From Brachybacterium equifaecis (lineage in GTDB: Bacteria; Actinomycetota; Actinomycetes; Actinomycetales; Dermabacteraceae), in assembly GCF_023509525.1 (NCBI RefSeq), contig NZ_JAKNCJ010000001.1:868001-932000 (forward strand): 64,000 nt of DNA, in the 5' to 3' direction. A program made the translations under genes and the position numbers. Shown here piece after piece: positions 54,825 through 63,841 of the stretch. The notes beneath the pieces were generated by a model that saw nothing but the letters and a program-made list of their open reading frames with translations, did no database searches and was not told the origin of the DNA. Every line of letters starts with the position of its first letter. Positions within the stretch are counted from its first letter, which is position 1.

Positions 54825-55343
54825 TCACCGCGGCGCGGCGCCGCCGTTCCTGGACCCCAGGATCCGACGTAGCCGGGCCAGCAGCCCGCGCCGCTCGTCG
54901 TGCGGTCCTGGCTCGTCGCGCGGTCCTGCGCCCGGATCCGCCGCGCCTCCTGCCGCCGCCCCCTCCTCCGCCTGGATCTCCCGCCATCGCGCGACCGCGT
55001 CCTCCGGATCGAGGACGGGAGCGAGGAGGCGGGCGAAGGGGGTCGCGGCGCGGTCCTCGAGCACGCGGGCAGTGAAGTCCTCGGCGTACTCCCGCACCGC
55101 GCTCTCGTCGCGCAGCACGCGCAGGGTCTCCTCGAGGCCCTCCCGCTCCCGGCGCAGCAGGATCACGGGCGGCAGCAGCGCGTCGCGGTCGACGTCCTCC
55201 CCCTCGAGGCGGCCCTTGATCCACCAGTCGGGGTCGTGGTGATCGGGGAGGTCCAGCGGCTTGCCTGCACCCGGGAGGTCCTCGAAGTCGCCGCGGGCGA
55301 TGGCCTCGTCCACCGCGCTCTCGACCCAGCGCCTGTCCCTCAT
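54825..55343 (-). CDS. DUF1992 (DnaJ-like, YflB/Cgr-type) family protein
   Basis: 172 residues from ATG 55343. Family signature DEAIARGDFEDLPGAGKPLDLP followed by DPDWWIKGRLE and a basic-helix core LLRREREGLEETLRVL. The last 50 residues are Ala/Gly/Pro-rich with ERRGLLARLRRILG at the end. Function unknown; the family is sometimes annotated DnaJ homologue subfamily C member 28 from its eukaryotic relatives. Confidence 0.85.
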   Translation of the reverse strand: MRDRRWVESAVDEAIARGDFEDLPGAGKPLDLPDHHDPDWWIKGRLEGEDVDRDALLPPVILLRREREGLEETLRVLRDESAVREYAEDFTARVLEDRAATPFARLLAPVLDPEDAVARWREIQAEEGAAAGGAADPGAGPRDEPGPHDERRGLLARLRRILGSRNGGAAPR

Positions 55344-55390
55344 CGGCCCTCCCTCATCGGCTATCCCTCATCGTCTCTCCCCTCATCGGC

Positions 55391-56110
55391 TCACCCTCTG
55401 CGCGCCGGCCCGGCCCGACCCAGCCCGGCCCGGCCCGCGCGCCGCGAGGGGATCTGACCGTCCCTGCGCGCGCGGCGCAGCCCTTCGAGGCCGACGACCG
55501 CCTCGGCCGGCTTCCACAGCATCCGCTCCCCGAAGCGATGGTTCGCGGCAGGGGCGAGGCGCGCGGCGAGATCCGGTCGCTGCGCCTGCAGGAACGCGCG
55601 GGCGCGCTCGGCGTGCAGGGGGCTCGAGGCGATGACGATCCGCTGGGCGTCCTCCACCAGCGGGATGATCTGTTCGATGTTCTCCCAGGTGGTGCGGCTG
55701 CGGCCCTCGATGAGCAGCGGTCCCTCCCATCCGAGGACCGCGCGGGCGTGGCGGGCGAGGAGCTGGGCCTCCGCGCTCGCGCCGCTGACCGCGCCGCCGC
55801 TCGCGATGAGGGTGGTCTGCGCGCCCGGCGTCATCGAGCGCAGAGCGATCCGCAGCCGCCAGCGGTTCACACCGTTCAGCACCTCGCCGCGGTTGCCGTA
55901 CCCGAGCACTACGACGCTCTCGCGCAGGGGCGGCGCTCCCGGCCCCGCATCCCGGGCCGCGCCGTCGGCCCTGGCGGAGTCCTCGCGCCGGGCCCGGCGA
56001 GCCGCCCGCCAGGAGATCGCCTCGGCTCCCGCGATGACCGCAGCGAGCGCCGCAGCGAGCGCCGCCGCCAGGACCGGCGCCGCAGAGAGGGAGAGCCGTC
56101 GTCCTGCCAC
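55391..56110 (-). CDS. YdcF/SanA-family membrane protein (DUF218)
   Basis: 239 residues from GTG 56110, 6 nt behind TAGGCT. One N-terminal membrane helix (about 8-30), then a DUF218 Rossmann-like domain: VVVLGYGNRGEVLNGVNRWR, LIASGGAVSGASAEAQLLAR, LLIEGRSRTTWENIEQIIPL, IVIASSPLHAERARAFL. Family members (SanA, ElyC, YdcF) act in envelope or peptidoglycan precursor metabolism. The tail is an Arg/Gly-rich low-complexity run. Confidence 0.85.
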   Translation of the reverse strand: MAGRRLSLSAAPVLAAALAAALAAVIAGAEAISWRAARRARREDSARADGAARDAGPGAPPLRESVVVLGYGNRGEVLNGVNRWRLRIALRSMTPGAQTTLIASGGAVSGASAEAQLLARHARAVLGWEGPLLIEGRSRTTWENIEQIIPLVEDAQRIVIASSPLHAERARAFLQAQRPDLAARLAPAANHRFGERMLWKPAEAVVGLEGLRRARRDGQIPSRRAGRAGLGRAGPARRG

Positions 56111-56131
56111 GCAGCGAGCCTAGCGCCGACC

Positions 56132-57637
56132 TCAGGCCCGTGCGCCCGCCCTCCCGGCGAGCTTCGCGCGGATGGTGAGGCCGAGCACGAGCAGCAGCAC
56201 CACGTACAGGCCGATCGCGATCGGGCTGGAGACGAGCACGCTCGCGTCGCCGTCGGCGCTCTGCATCGCGTCGCGCAGGCTGTACTCCGCGAGCGGGCCG
56301 AGCACCATGCCGATGATCAGCGGTGCCAGCGGGTAGTCGAAGGTGCGCATGAGGAAGGCGAGCACGCCGATCACGAGCAGCACGATCAGATCCGCGATCG
56401 AGGAGCTGGAGGCGTAGATGCCGAGCCCGCAGAACATCGTGATGCCCGCGTACAGGTAGGGCTTCGGGATCAGCAGCAGCTTCGCCCAGAGCATCGCGAA
56501 GGGCAGGTTGATCGCCAGCAGCACGATCATCGCGACGAAGAAGCTCGCCATCAGCGCCCACACCAGATCGGGGCGGTTCACGAACAGCAGGGGCCCTGGC
56601 TGGAGACCGAACATGCGGAACGCCGCGAGGATCACCGCGGCCGTCGCGGAGATCGGCAGGCCCAGCGCCAGCAGGGCGCCCATCGCCATGCCGGTGGTGG
56701 AGTTGCCGGCGGCCTCCGGCGCGGCGAGGCCGCGGATCGCGCCGGTGCCGAACTGGGGGTCGGGGCGGCGGGAGTCCAGCTTCTTCTCCGCGCCGTAGGC
56801 GAGGAACGTCGGGATCTCGGAGCCGCCGGCGGGGATCACGCCGAACGGGAGGCCGATGGCGGTGCCGCGCAGCCACGCGGGCAGCGCCTCGCGGAACTCC
56901 TTCCCGGAGAGCCAGGGCCGGCCCTTCGGGCGCAGCATCTCGCCCTCGTCGGTCTTCCGGGCGATCACGCCCATGTAGATGACCTCGCCGAGGGCCAGCA
57001 TGCCCACGGTCACGGTGACGATGGAGATGCCGTCGAACAGCAGCGGGCTGCCGAGAGTGAAGCGCGGTGCGCCCGAGACGCCGTCGATGCCGATCACCGC
57101 GATGGCGAGGCCGAGCACGAGGGCCAGCAGGCCCTTGATCGCGCTGTCGGTCACCACCGAGCTGGTGGCGACGAAGGCGAACAGGGCGAGCGCGAAGAAC
57201 TCCGCGGGGCCGAACTGCGAGGAGAACTCCGCGAGCCATGGGGCGAGGAAGGTGACGACCACCGAGGCGATCATGCCGCCGATGAACGCGCCGATCGCGG
57301 CGGTCGCGAGCGCCTGGGGCGCCCTGCCGTTCTGCGCCATCTTGTAGCCCTCGAAGGTCGAGGCGATGGAGGAGGCCTGCCCGGGGGTGTTCAGCAGGAT
57401 CGCCATCGTGGAGTCGCCGAAGAGGCCTCCGAAGTAGATGCCGGAGAACATGATGAGCGCGGCGGTCGGCTCGAGAGCGAAGGTGACGGGCAGCAGCAGG
57501 GCCACCGCCATCGAGGACCCGAGGCCCGGCATGACGCCGACGGCGGTGCCGAGGAAGCAGCCGATGACCACCCACAGCAGGTTCTGGATGCTGAGGACGT
57601 GCCCGAAGCCGTCGATCAGAGAGGCGAGCGAATCCAT
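56132..57637 (-). CDS. tctA: Tripartite tricarboxylate transporter, large membrane subunit
   Basis: 501 residues from ATG 57637, one base after the tctB stop (TGACATG). About 12 membrane segments and the family glycine-rich motifs: IGCFLGTAVGVMPGLGSSMAVALLLP near the N-terminus, GIYFGGLFGDSTMAILLNTPG and FGVIPAGGSEIPTFLAYGAEK. It forms the ion-coupled channel for citrate or a related carboxylate delivered by TctC. Third gene of the operon. Confidence 0.92.
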   Translation of the reverse strand: MDSLASLIDGFGHVLSIQNLLWVVIGCFLGTAVGVMPGLGSSMAVALLLPVTFALEPTAALIMFSGIYFGGLFGDSTMAILLNTPGQASSIASTFEGYKMAQNGRAPQALATAAIGAFIGGMIASVVVTFLAPWLAEFSSQFGPAEFFALALFAFVATSSVVTDSAIKGLLALVLGLAIAVIGIDGVSGAPRFTLGSPLLFDGISIVTVTVGMLALGEVIYMGVIARKTDEGEMLRPKGRPWLSGKEFREALPAWLRGTAIGLPFGVIPAGGSEIPTFLAYGAEKKLDSRRPDPQFGTGAIRGLAAPEAAGNSTTGMAMGALLALGLPISATAAVILAAFRMFGLQPGPLLFVNRPDLVWALMASFFVAMIVLLAINLPFAMLWAKLLLIPKPYLYAGITMFCGLGIYASSSSIADLIVLLVIGVLAFLMRTFDYPLAPLIIGMVLGPLAEYSLRDAMQSADGDASVLVSSPIAIGLYVVLLLVLGLTIRAKLAGRAGARA

Positions 57638-57638
57638 G

Positions 57639-58211
57639 TCAGAACCCCCATCCGAGAATGCCCGAGGGGAGGCTCAGGCCGAGCAGCATGTCGAAGCCGA
57701 TGTAGGCGATCGAGGAGACCGTCAGCCCGATCACGAGGTCCTTCAGCGGGGTGCGCGAGCCGAATCCGCGGGCGACGCCCCAGAACAGGAGCGCTGCGGC
57801 GATGATCCAGCCGAGGATCTCGAGGGTGACCGCGAAGGCGAGGAAGGATCCGATGATCCACAGAAGGGAGGGCACGTCCATCCGGCTGCTGGTCCCGGCC
57901 TCGACGACGAGTCCGGACTGACGGCGCTGGTCCTCGTCCTCCCCGAGCTCGACGAGGTCCCCGCTGCGCCAGTCGCGCACTGCGGTGATGGTCTGCAGGA
58001 TCACCAGGATCGTCATGGCGATGACGATGATCAGCGGGAAGAAGCGGGGACCGGGGAACGCGGCATTGCCGGGGACGGTCATCGTGACCAGCCCGTAGAC
58101 CAGGTAGATGATGACGGCGACGAGCACGATCGGCATCGTCAGCTCGCGCAGGAGGTGGATCGGGGCCCGACGGTCCTCGACCTTCCCCAGAGGGGCGAAG
58201 CTGCTGCTCAT
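57639..58211 (-). CDS. tctB: Tripartite tricarboxylate transporter, small membrane subunit
   Basis: 190 residues from ATG 58211, overlapping the tctC stop by 4 bp. Four hydrophobic segments (IVLVAVIIYLVYGLVTM, FFPLIIVIAMTILVILQ, and two C-terminal ones) separated by a hydrophilic loop. This is the weakly conserved TctB partner that stabilises the TctA channel. Confidence 0.88.
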   Translation of the reverse strand: MSSSFAPLGKVEDRRAPIHLLRELTMPIVLVAVIIYLVYGLVTMTVPGNAAFPGPRFFPLIIVIAMTILVILQTITAVRDWRSGDLVELGEDEDQRRQSGLVVEAGTSSRMDVPSLLWIIGSFLAFAVTLEILGWIIAAALLFWGVARGFGSRTPLKDLVIGLTVSSIAYIGFDMLLGLSLPSGILGWGF

Positions 58212-59257
58212 GCGTTCATCTCCTCGTAGAGCGCGCGGATGCGGGTCTCCTGATCGGCGAGGAACGCGGTGAGCTCATCGCCGGTGATGACGTTCTCGGT
58301 CCATGCGTACTTCTCCATCGCGTCGGCCCACTCGGGGGTCGCCACGGTCTCGAGCACGATCTCGACGAGCTCGTCGACGGTCTCGGGCTCGAGGCCCGCG
58401 GGGGCGGAGACCGAGCGCCAGTTCGAGAGGGTGACGTCGTAGCCCTGCTCGATCGCGGTCGGCACGTCGAGGCCCTCGATCGGCTCCTTCGCGATCAGGG
58501 CGAGGGCGCGCAGGCGGCCCGCCTCGATCTGGTCGCGGGTGTCGGGCAGTCCGCTCGCGGCGGCCTTGGCGGTGCCGTTCAGCAGCGCGGCGAGCGCTTC
58601 GCCGCCGCCGTCGGAGGAGATGTAGTTGACGTCGGCGCCGGTGAGCCCCGCCTTCACGGCGAGATCGGTGACGACGAGCTGGTCGAAGGAGCCGCCGCCG
58701 GTCCACGGCACCGCCCCCGGGTTCGCGGTCCAGTCGGCCACCAGCGCGGCGAGGTCCTGGTACGGCGAGTTCGCCGGGACGACGATCGCGTCGTACTCCT
58801 CCACGAGCACCGCGAGCGGGGTGATGTCGGTGAACTTCGTCTTCGAGTCGAACTGGATGGTGCCGGCCATCAGCCCGGTGCCGCCGATCAGCAGCATGTC
58901 GGACTGGCCGGAGAGGGTCGCGAAGTTGTTCAGGGCGATCGTGCCGCCGGCGCCGGGCATGTTCAGCACCTGCGTGTTGTTCACGATCGAGTTCTCGCGC
59001 TGCGCCTGCTGCATCTGCCGTGCGACGGCGTCCCATCCGCCGCCCGCGGCCGCCGGGGCGACGAGCGAAAGGGAGGAGCGCACATCGCTGCCGGAGGAGG
59101 CGGAGAGGATGGAGCCCGCGGTCGCAGTGCCGATGGCGCCTGCGGCGACGAGGGCGCCGAGGACGGTCATCGCCGTGCGGCGGGTGGGCGCGGCGGGCGG
59201 ATTCGCCGGGGAATCCGGTGAGGGATCCGGCGGGACCGCGGAGGAGGCATGGGACAT
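58208..59257 (-). CDS. tctC: Tripartite tricarboxylate transporter, substrate-binding protein
   Basis: 349 residues from ATG 59257. An N-terminal Pro/Ser-rich stretch precedes TRRTAMTVLGALVAAGAIGTATAG, a Tat-like export signal or anchor (twin Arg, hydrophobic stretch). The BUG/TctC domain has APAAAGGGWDAVARQMQ and a typical Gly-rich substrate loop (NMPGAGGTIALNNFATLSGQ). It captures a carboxylate outside the membrane. Unlike most systems the order here is C-B-A and no TctDE two-component pair adjoins it. Confidence 0.9.
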   Translation of the reverse strand: MSHASSAVPPDPSPDSPANPPAAPTRRTAMTVLGALVAAGAIGTATAGSILSASSGSDVRSSLSLVAPAAAGGGWDAVARQMQQAQRENSIVNNTQVLNMPGAGGTIALNNFATLSGQSDMLLIGGTGLMAGTIQFDSKTKFTDITPLAVLVEEYDAIVVPANSPYQDLAALVADWTANPGAVPWTGGGSFDQLVVTDLAVKAGLTGADVNYISSDGGGEALAALLNGTAKAAASGLPDTRDQIEAGRLRALALIAKEPIEGLDVPTAIEQGYDVTLSNWRSVSAPAGLEPETVDELVEIVLETVATPEWADAMEKYAWTENVITGDELTAFLADQETRIRALYEEMNA

Positions 59258-59360
59258 GGTCGTCTCCGGGGGCGAGGAGGAGAGAGACGACAGCGGGGGG
59301 ATGCAGCGCTGAGGCGCGACTGCGATGTCGCTCCGACCTGCGAGGGGCGGGAAGTGGCCT

Positions 59361-59388
59361 AGGTTACACCACAGACTGCTCCCAGCAA
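59361..59388 (-). promoter_or_regulatory. Possible tctCBA promoter
   Basis: On the minus strand, TTGCTG (59388-59383), 16-nt spacer, TAACCT (59366-59361), about 100 nt upstream of tctC. Spacing is slightly short. Confidence 0.35.
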
Positions 59389-59428
59389 GCCATGTCTCAA
59401 CTCAGACGTCGACGAGACGGGCGGGCCC

Positions 59429-60226
59429 TCAGCGTCGCCAGACCGCAGGAGTGGTGGTGGTGATCGGCACCAGGCCGGCCCGCTCGAGGATCGGCCGCGA
59501 CATCGGGGAGCAGTCCGACTGCAGGAAGCGGACTCCCCGCTCTCGCGCGCTGCGGGCCCGAGCGGCCGTGAGCGCCCGGTACAGGCCCAGCCCGCGGTGC
59601 TCGGGTGCGCACGCGCCGCCCCAGAGCCCTGCGAAGTCCGATCCGGGGACCGGATCCACCCGGCCGGAGCAGACGATCTCGCCTCTCGCATCGCGCACGC
59701 ACCACATCTCGAAGGATCCGGGCCACCGCCGGTCGCGCTCGACCAGCTCGTCGGCCCGGCGGGCGGAGTCCTCGGGAGAATCTCCGAACACGCGGCCCGC
59801 GAGCGCCTCCGCTTCGCGGATCAGCGCGGGGGTGTCTGCCCGATGCAGCGAGTAGTGGACGGGGATGGGGCTCTCGGCGGCGATCACGGCGTCGATGTCC
59901 CCGGCCATGATTGTCTCGACCTCTTCGAGCCTGAAGCCGTGGCGGGCGAGGGCGTCGAGAAGGCCCAGGGTCCCGTCATGCCCGCGGGTCTTCCACTCGG
60001 CGTTCGAGACCCGCGGATCCGACTGGAAGTGCGCGGCGACCTCGGCGACGAGCGCCTCGACATCCGTGCCGGCGGGGATGGGGCGGGCCGTCGCAAAGCC
60101 CCTCCCGCGTGCGGGGAAGATCGCGGCGAGCACCGGGCCGATGGCCGTGACCTCGTCGGCGTCGGCCACCTCGGCCTCGGCGCGCAGCTGCTGGTCGTAC
60201 AGGCGGAGGAGCTCTTCGGGCGTCAT
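59429..60226 (-). CDS. GNAT N-acetyltransferase, two-part
   Basis: 265 residues from ATG 60226. The N-terminal half is a degenerate acetyltransferase-like domain; the C-terminal half carries the acetyl-CoA motif WGGACAPEHRGLGLYRALTAAR (about 205-225), preceded by IVCSGRVDPVPGSDFAGL, and followed by FLQSDCSPMSRPILERAGLVPI. Substrate unknown. The gene lies immediately left of the transposon; its start is 39 bp from the left target duplication. Confidence 0.8.
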   Translation of the reverse strand: MTPEELLRLYDQQLRAEAEVADADEVTAIGPVLAAIFPARGRGFATARPIPAGTDVEALVAEVAAHFQSDPRVSNAEWKTRGHDGTLGLLDALARHGFRLEEVETIMAGDIDAVIAAESPIPVHYSLHRADTPALIREAEALAGRVFGDSPEDSARRADELVERDRRWPGSFEMWCVRDARGEIVCSGRVDPVPGSDFAGLWGGACAPEHRGLGLYRALTAARARSARERGVRFLQSDCSPMSRPILERAGLVPITTTTPAVWRR

Positions 60227-60264
60227 CGGGCCAGTATGCGAGGCCGGATCAGATCTCGACAAGG

Positions 60265-60272
60265 ACTTTTCC
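60265..60272. repeat. Left 8-bp target duplication of the dld transposon
   Basis: ACTTTTCC directly before the left inverted repeat of ISL3 element 2. The matching copy is at 63993-64000, not next to the element's own right end. Confidence 0.85.
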
Positions 60273-60278
60273 GGCTCT

Positions 60279-61649
60279 TCAGAGTTGAGTGTGGGGTGAG
60301 GCGTCGAGACCGCCGGTGATGAGGAGCATGCGGAGTCGGTAGTGCTCGAAGTTGCGGAACCCTCTGGCGATGCGGCGGCCGAGTTCGATGATCCCGTTGA
60401 CGGCCTCTGTCCCGCCGTTGCTCGCGCCGTCGGTGTCGAAGTAGGCCAGGAACGCTGTCCGCCAGCGGCGCAGGGTCGTCCCGAGCCGCGCGATCTCGGG
60501 GATCGGGCACGATGGCAGCTTCTCGATCAGCTGCTCGGCCAGTCGACGACCCCGGGCGGGTGTGGGCTGGTGGAACACGTCTCGGAGGTCCTGGACGCAG
60601 TGGTAGGCGACCTCGACCTCGATGTGAGCGGGATGGGCGTCGAAAGCGCTGGCCAGACGCACCTGTTGCCTGCTCGTCAAGCGTTCTCGGCCGGCGCGAA
60701 GGACGTTGCGGATCCCGTAGAGAGGATCACCCTTGCGGCCGCGGTGGCCGAGGGTCTCCTGCTGGATCCGGCGGCGGACGTCGTCGATCGCAGCCCCGCC
60801 GAGCTTCACGATGTGGAACGCATCCAGTACGCAGGTGGCATCCTCGAGGCGGTCATCGATCGCGTTCTTGTATCCCTGGAACGGATCCAGCGTCGCGATG
60901 TCGATACTTTGCCGGAACTCCTCGCCCCGCTCGTCGAGCCAGTTGCGATAGACCGTCCCGGATCGGCCCGGGACGAGATCGAGAAGCCTCGCGGTCGGGT
61001 GGGGGCCGCGCGTCAGATCGACCATCCCGGTGAGTTCCTTCGGACCACGCCGGCGAGGATCACGGTGATGCCAGACATGCTCGTCCACGCCCAGGACATG
61101 CACTCCTTCGAACCTGGACGGGTCCTCGGCGGCCAGGGTCAGGACGGGCTGAACCTGGGACCAGAGCGTGTTCCAGGTGGTGCCGAGCTGCCGCGCCAGG
61201 CCCTGGATCGTCGCTCCTTCACGGCGGAGCTGGCTGATCGCCCACCGAACCGTACGGATGCTCAACAGTCCCCGCGGTGCGCAAACCTCGGGATCCTGTT
61301 CGAGGAACGTCGCCACGGGACAGATGTCCTCAAGGCAGATCCAGCGGCGCTTCCGCCACCGGATCCGCACCGGCCTGCCGGCCCAGGGCGCATCGATCAT
61401 CTCGACCATCACACGGCCGTGACCAGTCGCGATGACTCCACAGCCAGGGCAGCCCGTGACCGGATCGCAGGACTCCACCTCGAGCATCAGGCCTGATGGA
61501 GCCTGCGAGACCGCGATCAGGTGAAGGCCGGGGAAGTCCAGGAGAAGATCGCATCTCCCATAGCGATCGAGCGCGTCAGGGCATACGCAACTATGGTTGT
61601 GTATCGTCGAGGTCCTTGGTGCGAGCAGAGGTAGAAGTCCGCTCATCAT
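60279..61649 (-). CDS. ISL3-family transposase
   Basis: 456 residues from ATG 61649 (second ATG at 61646). Zinc-ribbon (CDPVTGCPGCGV and WICLEDICPV), HTH (GATIQGLARQLGTTWNTLWSQ), DDE domain with Asp in VLGVDEHVWHH, Asp in IATLDPFQGYK and Glu in GGTEAVNGIIELGRR. Intact and full length, so it could mobilise itself and the larger unit. Distinct from the transposase at 41.0 kb. Confidence 0.93.
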   Translation of the reverse strand: MMSGLLPLLAPRTSTIHNHSCVCPDALDRYGRCDLLLDFPGLHLIAVSQAPSGLMLEVESCDPVTGCPGCGVIATGHGRVMVEMIDAPWAGRPVRIRWRKRRWICLEDICPVATFLEQDPEVCAPRGLLSIRTVRWAISQLRREGATIQGLARQLGTTWNTLWSQVQPVLTLAAEDPSRFEGVHVLGVDEHVWHHRDPRRRGPKELTGMVDLTRGPHPTARLLDLVPGRSGTVYRNWLDERGEEFRQSIDIATLDPFQGYKNAIDDRLEDATCVLDAFHIVKLGGAAIDDVRRRIQQETLGHRGRKGDPLYGIRNVLRAGRERLTSRQQVRLASAFDAHPAHIEVEVAYHCVQDLRDVFHQPTPARGRRLAEQLIEKLPSCPIPEIARLGTTLRRWRTAFLAYFDTDGASNGGTEAVNGIIELGRRIARGFRNFEHYRLRMLLITGGLDASPHTQL

Positions 61650-61671
61650 CCGGGACCTCGACGCTTACCAC

Positions 61672-61718
61672 CAGCTACCCCGCACCACCAGCGCACCCAC
61701 ACTCAACTCTGAAGAGCC
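61672..61718. repeat. 47-bp right-end sequence, copy 1 (inside ISL3 element 2)
   Basis: Identical in all 47 positions to 63946-63992, beginning CAGCTACCCCGC and ending GAAGAGCC. Confidence 0.95.
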
Positions 61719-62038
61719 ATCTATGGGGTGAGGGCAGTGGCCGACATCGTGGTCCGAACTATCGCGGTCCGAACCTACCGGAGTCCGAAAGTACCGCGGT
61801 CCGAAACTATCTGATGCGCATCTTCTACAATGAGGATGTGCGTATGCACATGCATACGCACACGCACACTCCTTGGACGCCGTAGCGAGCTTCCGGGCAG
61901 ACGGTCGCAGACGTCGTCCCCCTGGCTCGTTTCCCCGCCCATCAAAAAATGAACGACCGCGGACTAGCTCGGATCAAGGCGACATCCCCTCAGCATCATG
62001 ACGCGCTTGTGATGCAACTGAATATAGGAAGCTTAGAG
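61719..62038 (+). promoter_or_regulatory. dld upstream region (no gene)
   Basis: A 320-bp stretch between the IS right end and dld. It contains four TCCGAA copies at 61753, 61768, 61784 and 61800 (15-16 bp apart), the 10-bp palindrome GATGCGCATC (61813-61822), a -10 box TACAAT (61826-61831) and a 26-bp inverted repeat (61837-61862) of 12-bp arms with a CA centre. From 61870 to 62038 only the leader and a possible alternative start (61949) are seen; the ribosome site AGGAAG precedes ATG 62039. Confidence 0.65.
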
Positions 62039-63754
62039 ATGACGCAACCAGGACAGACCACCACGACTTCGCACGAAGCGATCGATGCGTTCAAGAGAAT
62101 CGTCGGCGACGAACATGTACTGACCTCTGAGCGTGCCACGATGCCATTCAGCAAAGGCTATCGATTCGGCGGAGGACCAGTCTTCGCCGTGGTGCGCCCC
62201 GGCACGCTGGTCGAGATGTGGCGGGCGCTGCAGGTATCCGTCGACAACAACCTCATCGTCATCCCGCAGGCATCGAACACGGGCCTGACTGGTGGATCCG
62301 GCCCCGGCTTCCAAGACTACGATCGCCCCATTGTGATCATCTCGACTCACCGCATCGATGAGGTGCACCTCATCAACGACGCGCGCGAGGCGATCTCGCT
62401 CGCGGGCACCCCGCTGACACACCTGACCGACGCGCTCGCCAAGCACCAGCGCGAGCCGCACTCGGTGATCGGGTCGACATCAATCGGCGCCTCGGTCATC
62501 GGCGGCATCGCGAACAACTCGGGCGGCAGCCAGATTCGCAAGGGTCCGGCATTCACGCGCGAAGCGATCTTCGCCCGCGTCAACGACCACGGCAAGGTCG
62601 AGCTGGTCAATCACCTGGGCATCTCGCTCGGAGACGACCCTGAGGTCGCACTCGACCGTCTACAGTGCGGCGAGTGGTCTCCCGAGGATGTCACCCCAGC
62701 TCCCGAAGACTCGAACGAGACCGAGTACGCCGAGCACTTGCGCAAGATCGTGCCTTCGCCTGCTCGCTACAATGCGAACCCCGAGTACCTGTTCGAGGCT
62801 TCCGGCTCGGCCGGCAAGCTGATGGTGTTCGCGGTGCGCACCCGCACCTTCCCTCGCGAAGTGCACCCGACCGTGTTTTACATCGGCACGAACAACACGC
62901 ACGAGCTCGAAGAGATCCGTCGGTTGTTCCTCGAAGCCGACATGCCGCTGCCTATCTCTGGTGAGTACATGGGCCGCAGTGCCTTCGACTTGGCCGAGAA
63001 GTACGGCAAAGACACCTTCGTCTTCCTGAAGTTCATGAGTCCAGCGCTGCAGACGCGCATGTTCTCGTTCAAGACGTGGGCCAACGGCTTGTTCTCGAAG
63101 ATTCCCGGCATTGGTCCGACCTTCGCCGACACGGTATCGCAAGCCATGTTCAGCGTGCTGCCCAACCAGCTGCCCAAGCGCATGATGGAGTACCGCAACC
63201 GTTTCGAGCATCACCTGCTGCTCACCGTCAGCGAGTCGCAGAAGGCCGCGAGCGAGAAGATGCTCAAGGAGTTCTTCGCAGAGCCCGAGCACACTGGTGA
63301 GTTCTTCATCTGCACGTCTGATGAAGAAAAGAGCGCGTCGCTCAACCGGTTCGGCGCGGCCAGTGCCGCCACTCGCTACGCCGCGTTGAAGCGCCGGCAC
63401 ATCGCAGGGCTCATCCCCATCGATGTGGCCCTGCGTCGCGACGATTGGAACTGGCTCGAGGTGCTGCCGGAGGAGATCGACGACCAGCTTGAGGTCAAGG
63501 CGTATTACGGGCACTTCTTCTGCCATGTGATGCACCAGGACTATGTCGCCAAGCAGGGCGTGGATCCCGAGGCGCTGCACGACCGCATCCAGCACCTGCT
63601 GGAGGAGCGCGGCGCGAAGCTGCCCGCCGAGCACAACTACGGTCGCATCTACAAGCTGCCGGAGTCCATGGAAGAGCACTTCAAGGAGCTCGATCCGACG
63701 AATACGTTCAACGCCGGTATCGGCGGCACGTCGCCGCACAAGGACTGGGCCTAA
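62039..63754 (+). CDS. dld: Quinone-dependent D-lactate dehydrogenase (Dld), passenger gene
   Basis: 571 residues from ATG 62039, exactly the length of the single-subunit FAD D-lactate dehydrogenases of Escherichia coli and Corynebacterium. Features: the PCMH FAD site with NTGLTGGSGPG and GSTSIGASVIGGIANNSGGSQ, RKGPAFTREA, and the C-terminal membrane-binding cap with basic patches (e.g. MFSFKTWANGLFSKIPG). It oxidises D-lactate to pyruvate and passes electrons to menaquinone at the inner face of the membrane, with no Fe-S clusters. Codon use is less GC-biased than its neighbours, consistent with acquisition. It is the cargo of the ISL3 transposon. Confidence 0.93.
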   Translation: MTQPGQTTTTSHEAIDAFKRIVGDEHVLTSERATMPFSKGYRFGGGPVFAVVRPGTLVEMWRALQVSVDNNLIVIPQASNTGLTGGSGPGFQDYDRPIVIISTHRIDEVHLINDAREAISLAGTPLTHLTDALAKHQREPHSVIGSTSIGASVIGGIANNSGGSQIRKGPAFTREAIFARVNDHGKVELVNHLGISLGDDPEVALDRLQCGEWSPEDVTPAPEDSNETEYAEHLRKIVPSPARYNANPEYLFEASGSAGKLMVFAVRTRTFPREVHPTVFYIGTNNTHELEEIRRLFLEADMPLPISGEYMGRSAFDLAEKYGKDTFVFLKFMSPALQTRMFSFKTWANGLFSKIPGIGPTFADTVSQAMFSVLPNQLPKRMMEYRNRFEHHLLLTVSESQKAASEKMLKEFFAEPEHTGEFFICTSDEEKSASLNRFGAASAATRYAALKRRHIAGLIPIDVALRRDDWNWLEVLPEEIDDQLEVKAYYGHFFCHVMHQDYVAKQGVDPEALHDRIQHLLEERGAKLPAEHNYGRIYKLPESMEEHFKELDPTNTFNAGIGGTSPHKDWA

Positions 63755-63808
63755 GTCCCCAAGGTAGCGCGACGCTGTGAGAGCCTGAGCGATGTCTTAT
63801 CCATCTCG

Positions 63809-63841
63809 GGTGGACCTAGGGCTCGACTCCCTAGGTCCACC
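63809..63841 (+). terminator. dld terminator hairpin
   Basis: Perfect 13-bp stem GGTGGACCTAGGG (63809-63821) with CCCTAGGTCCACC (63829-63841), loop CTCGACT, 55 bp after the dld stop. No T-tract. Confidence 0.7.

Larger units (their letters stand above)
60273..61718. mobile_element. ISL3-family insertion sequence 2 (1446 bp)
   Basis: Ends with terminal inverted repeats of 23 bp identical in both copies (GGCTCTTCAGAGTTGAGTG at the outer part). Contains one intact transposase on the minus strand. It is flanked by different 8-mers on its two sides, so it did not insert alone at this site. Confidence 0.9.

Noticed and set aside
61949-62038. Longer dld starting at the upstream ATG 61949
   Set aside because: The 571-residue form from 62039 matches the usual family length and has a ribosome site; the extension has no recognisable sequence.
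63809-63841. tRNA-like stem with a CCA-like end
   Set aside because: The stem is a single perfect hairpin; no D, anticodon or T arms can be drawn around it.
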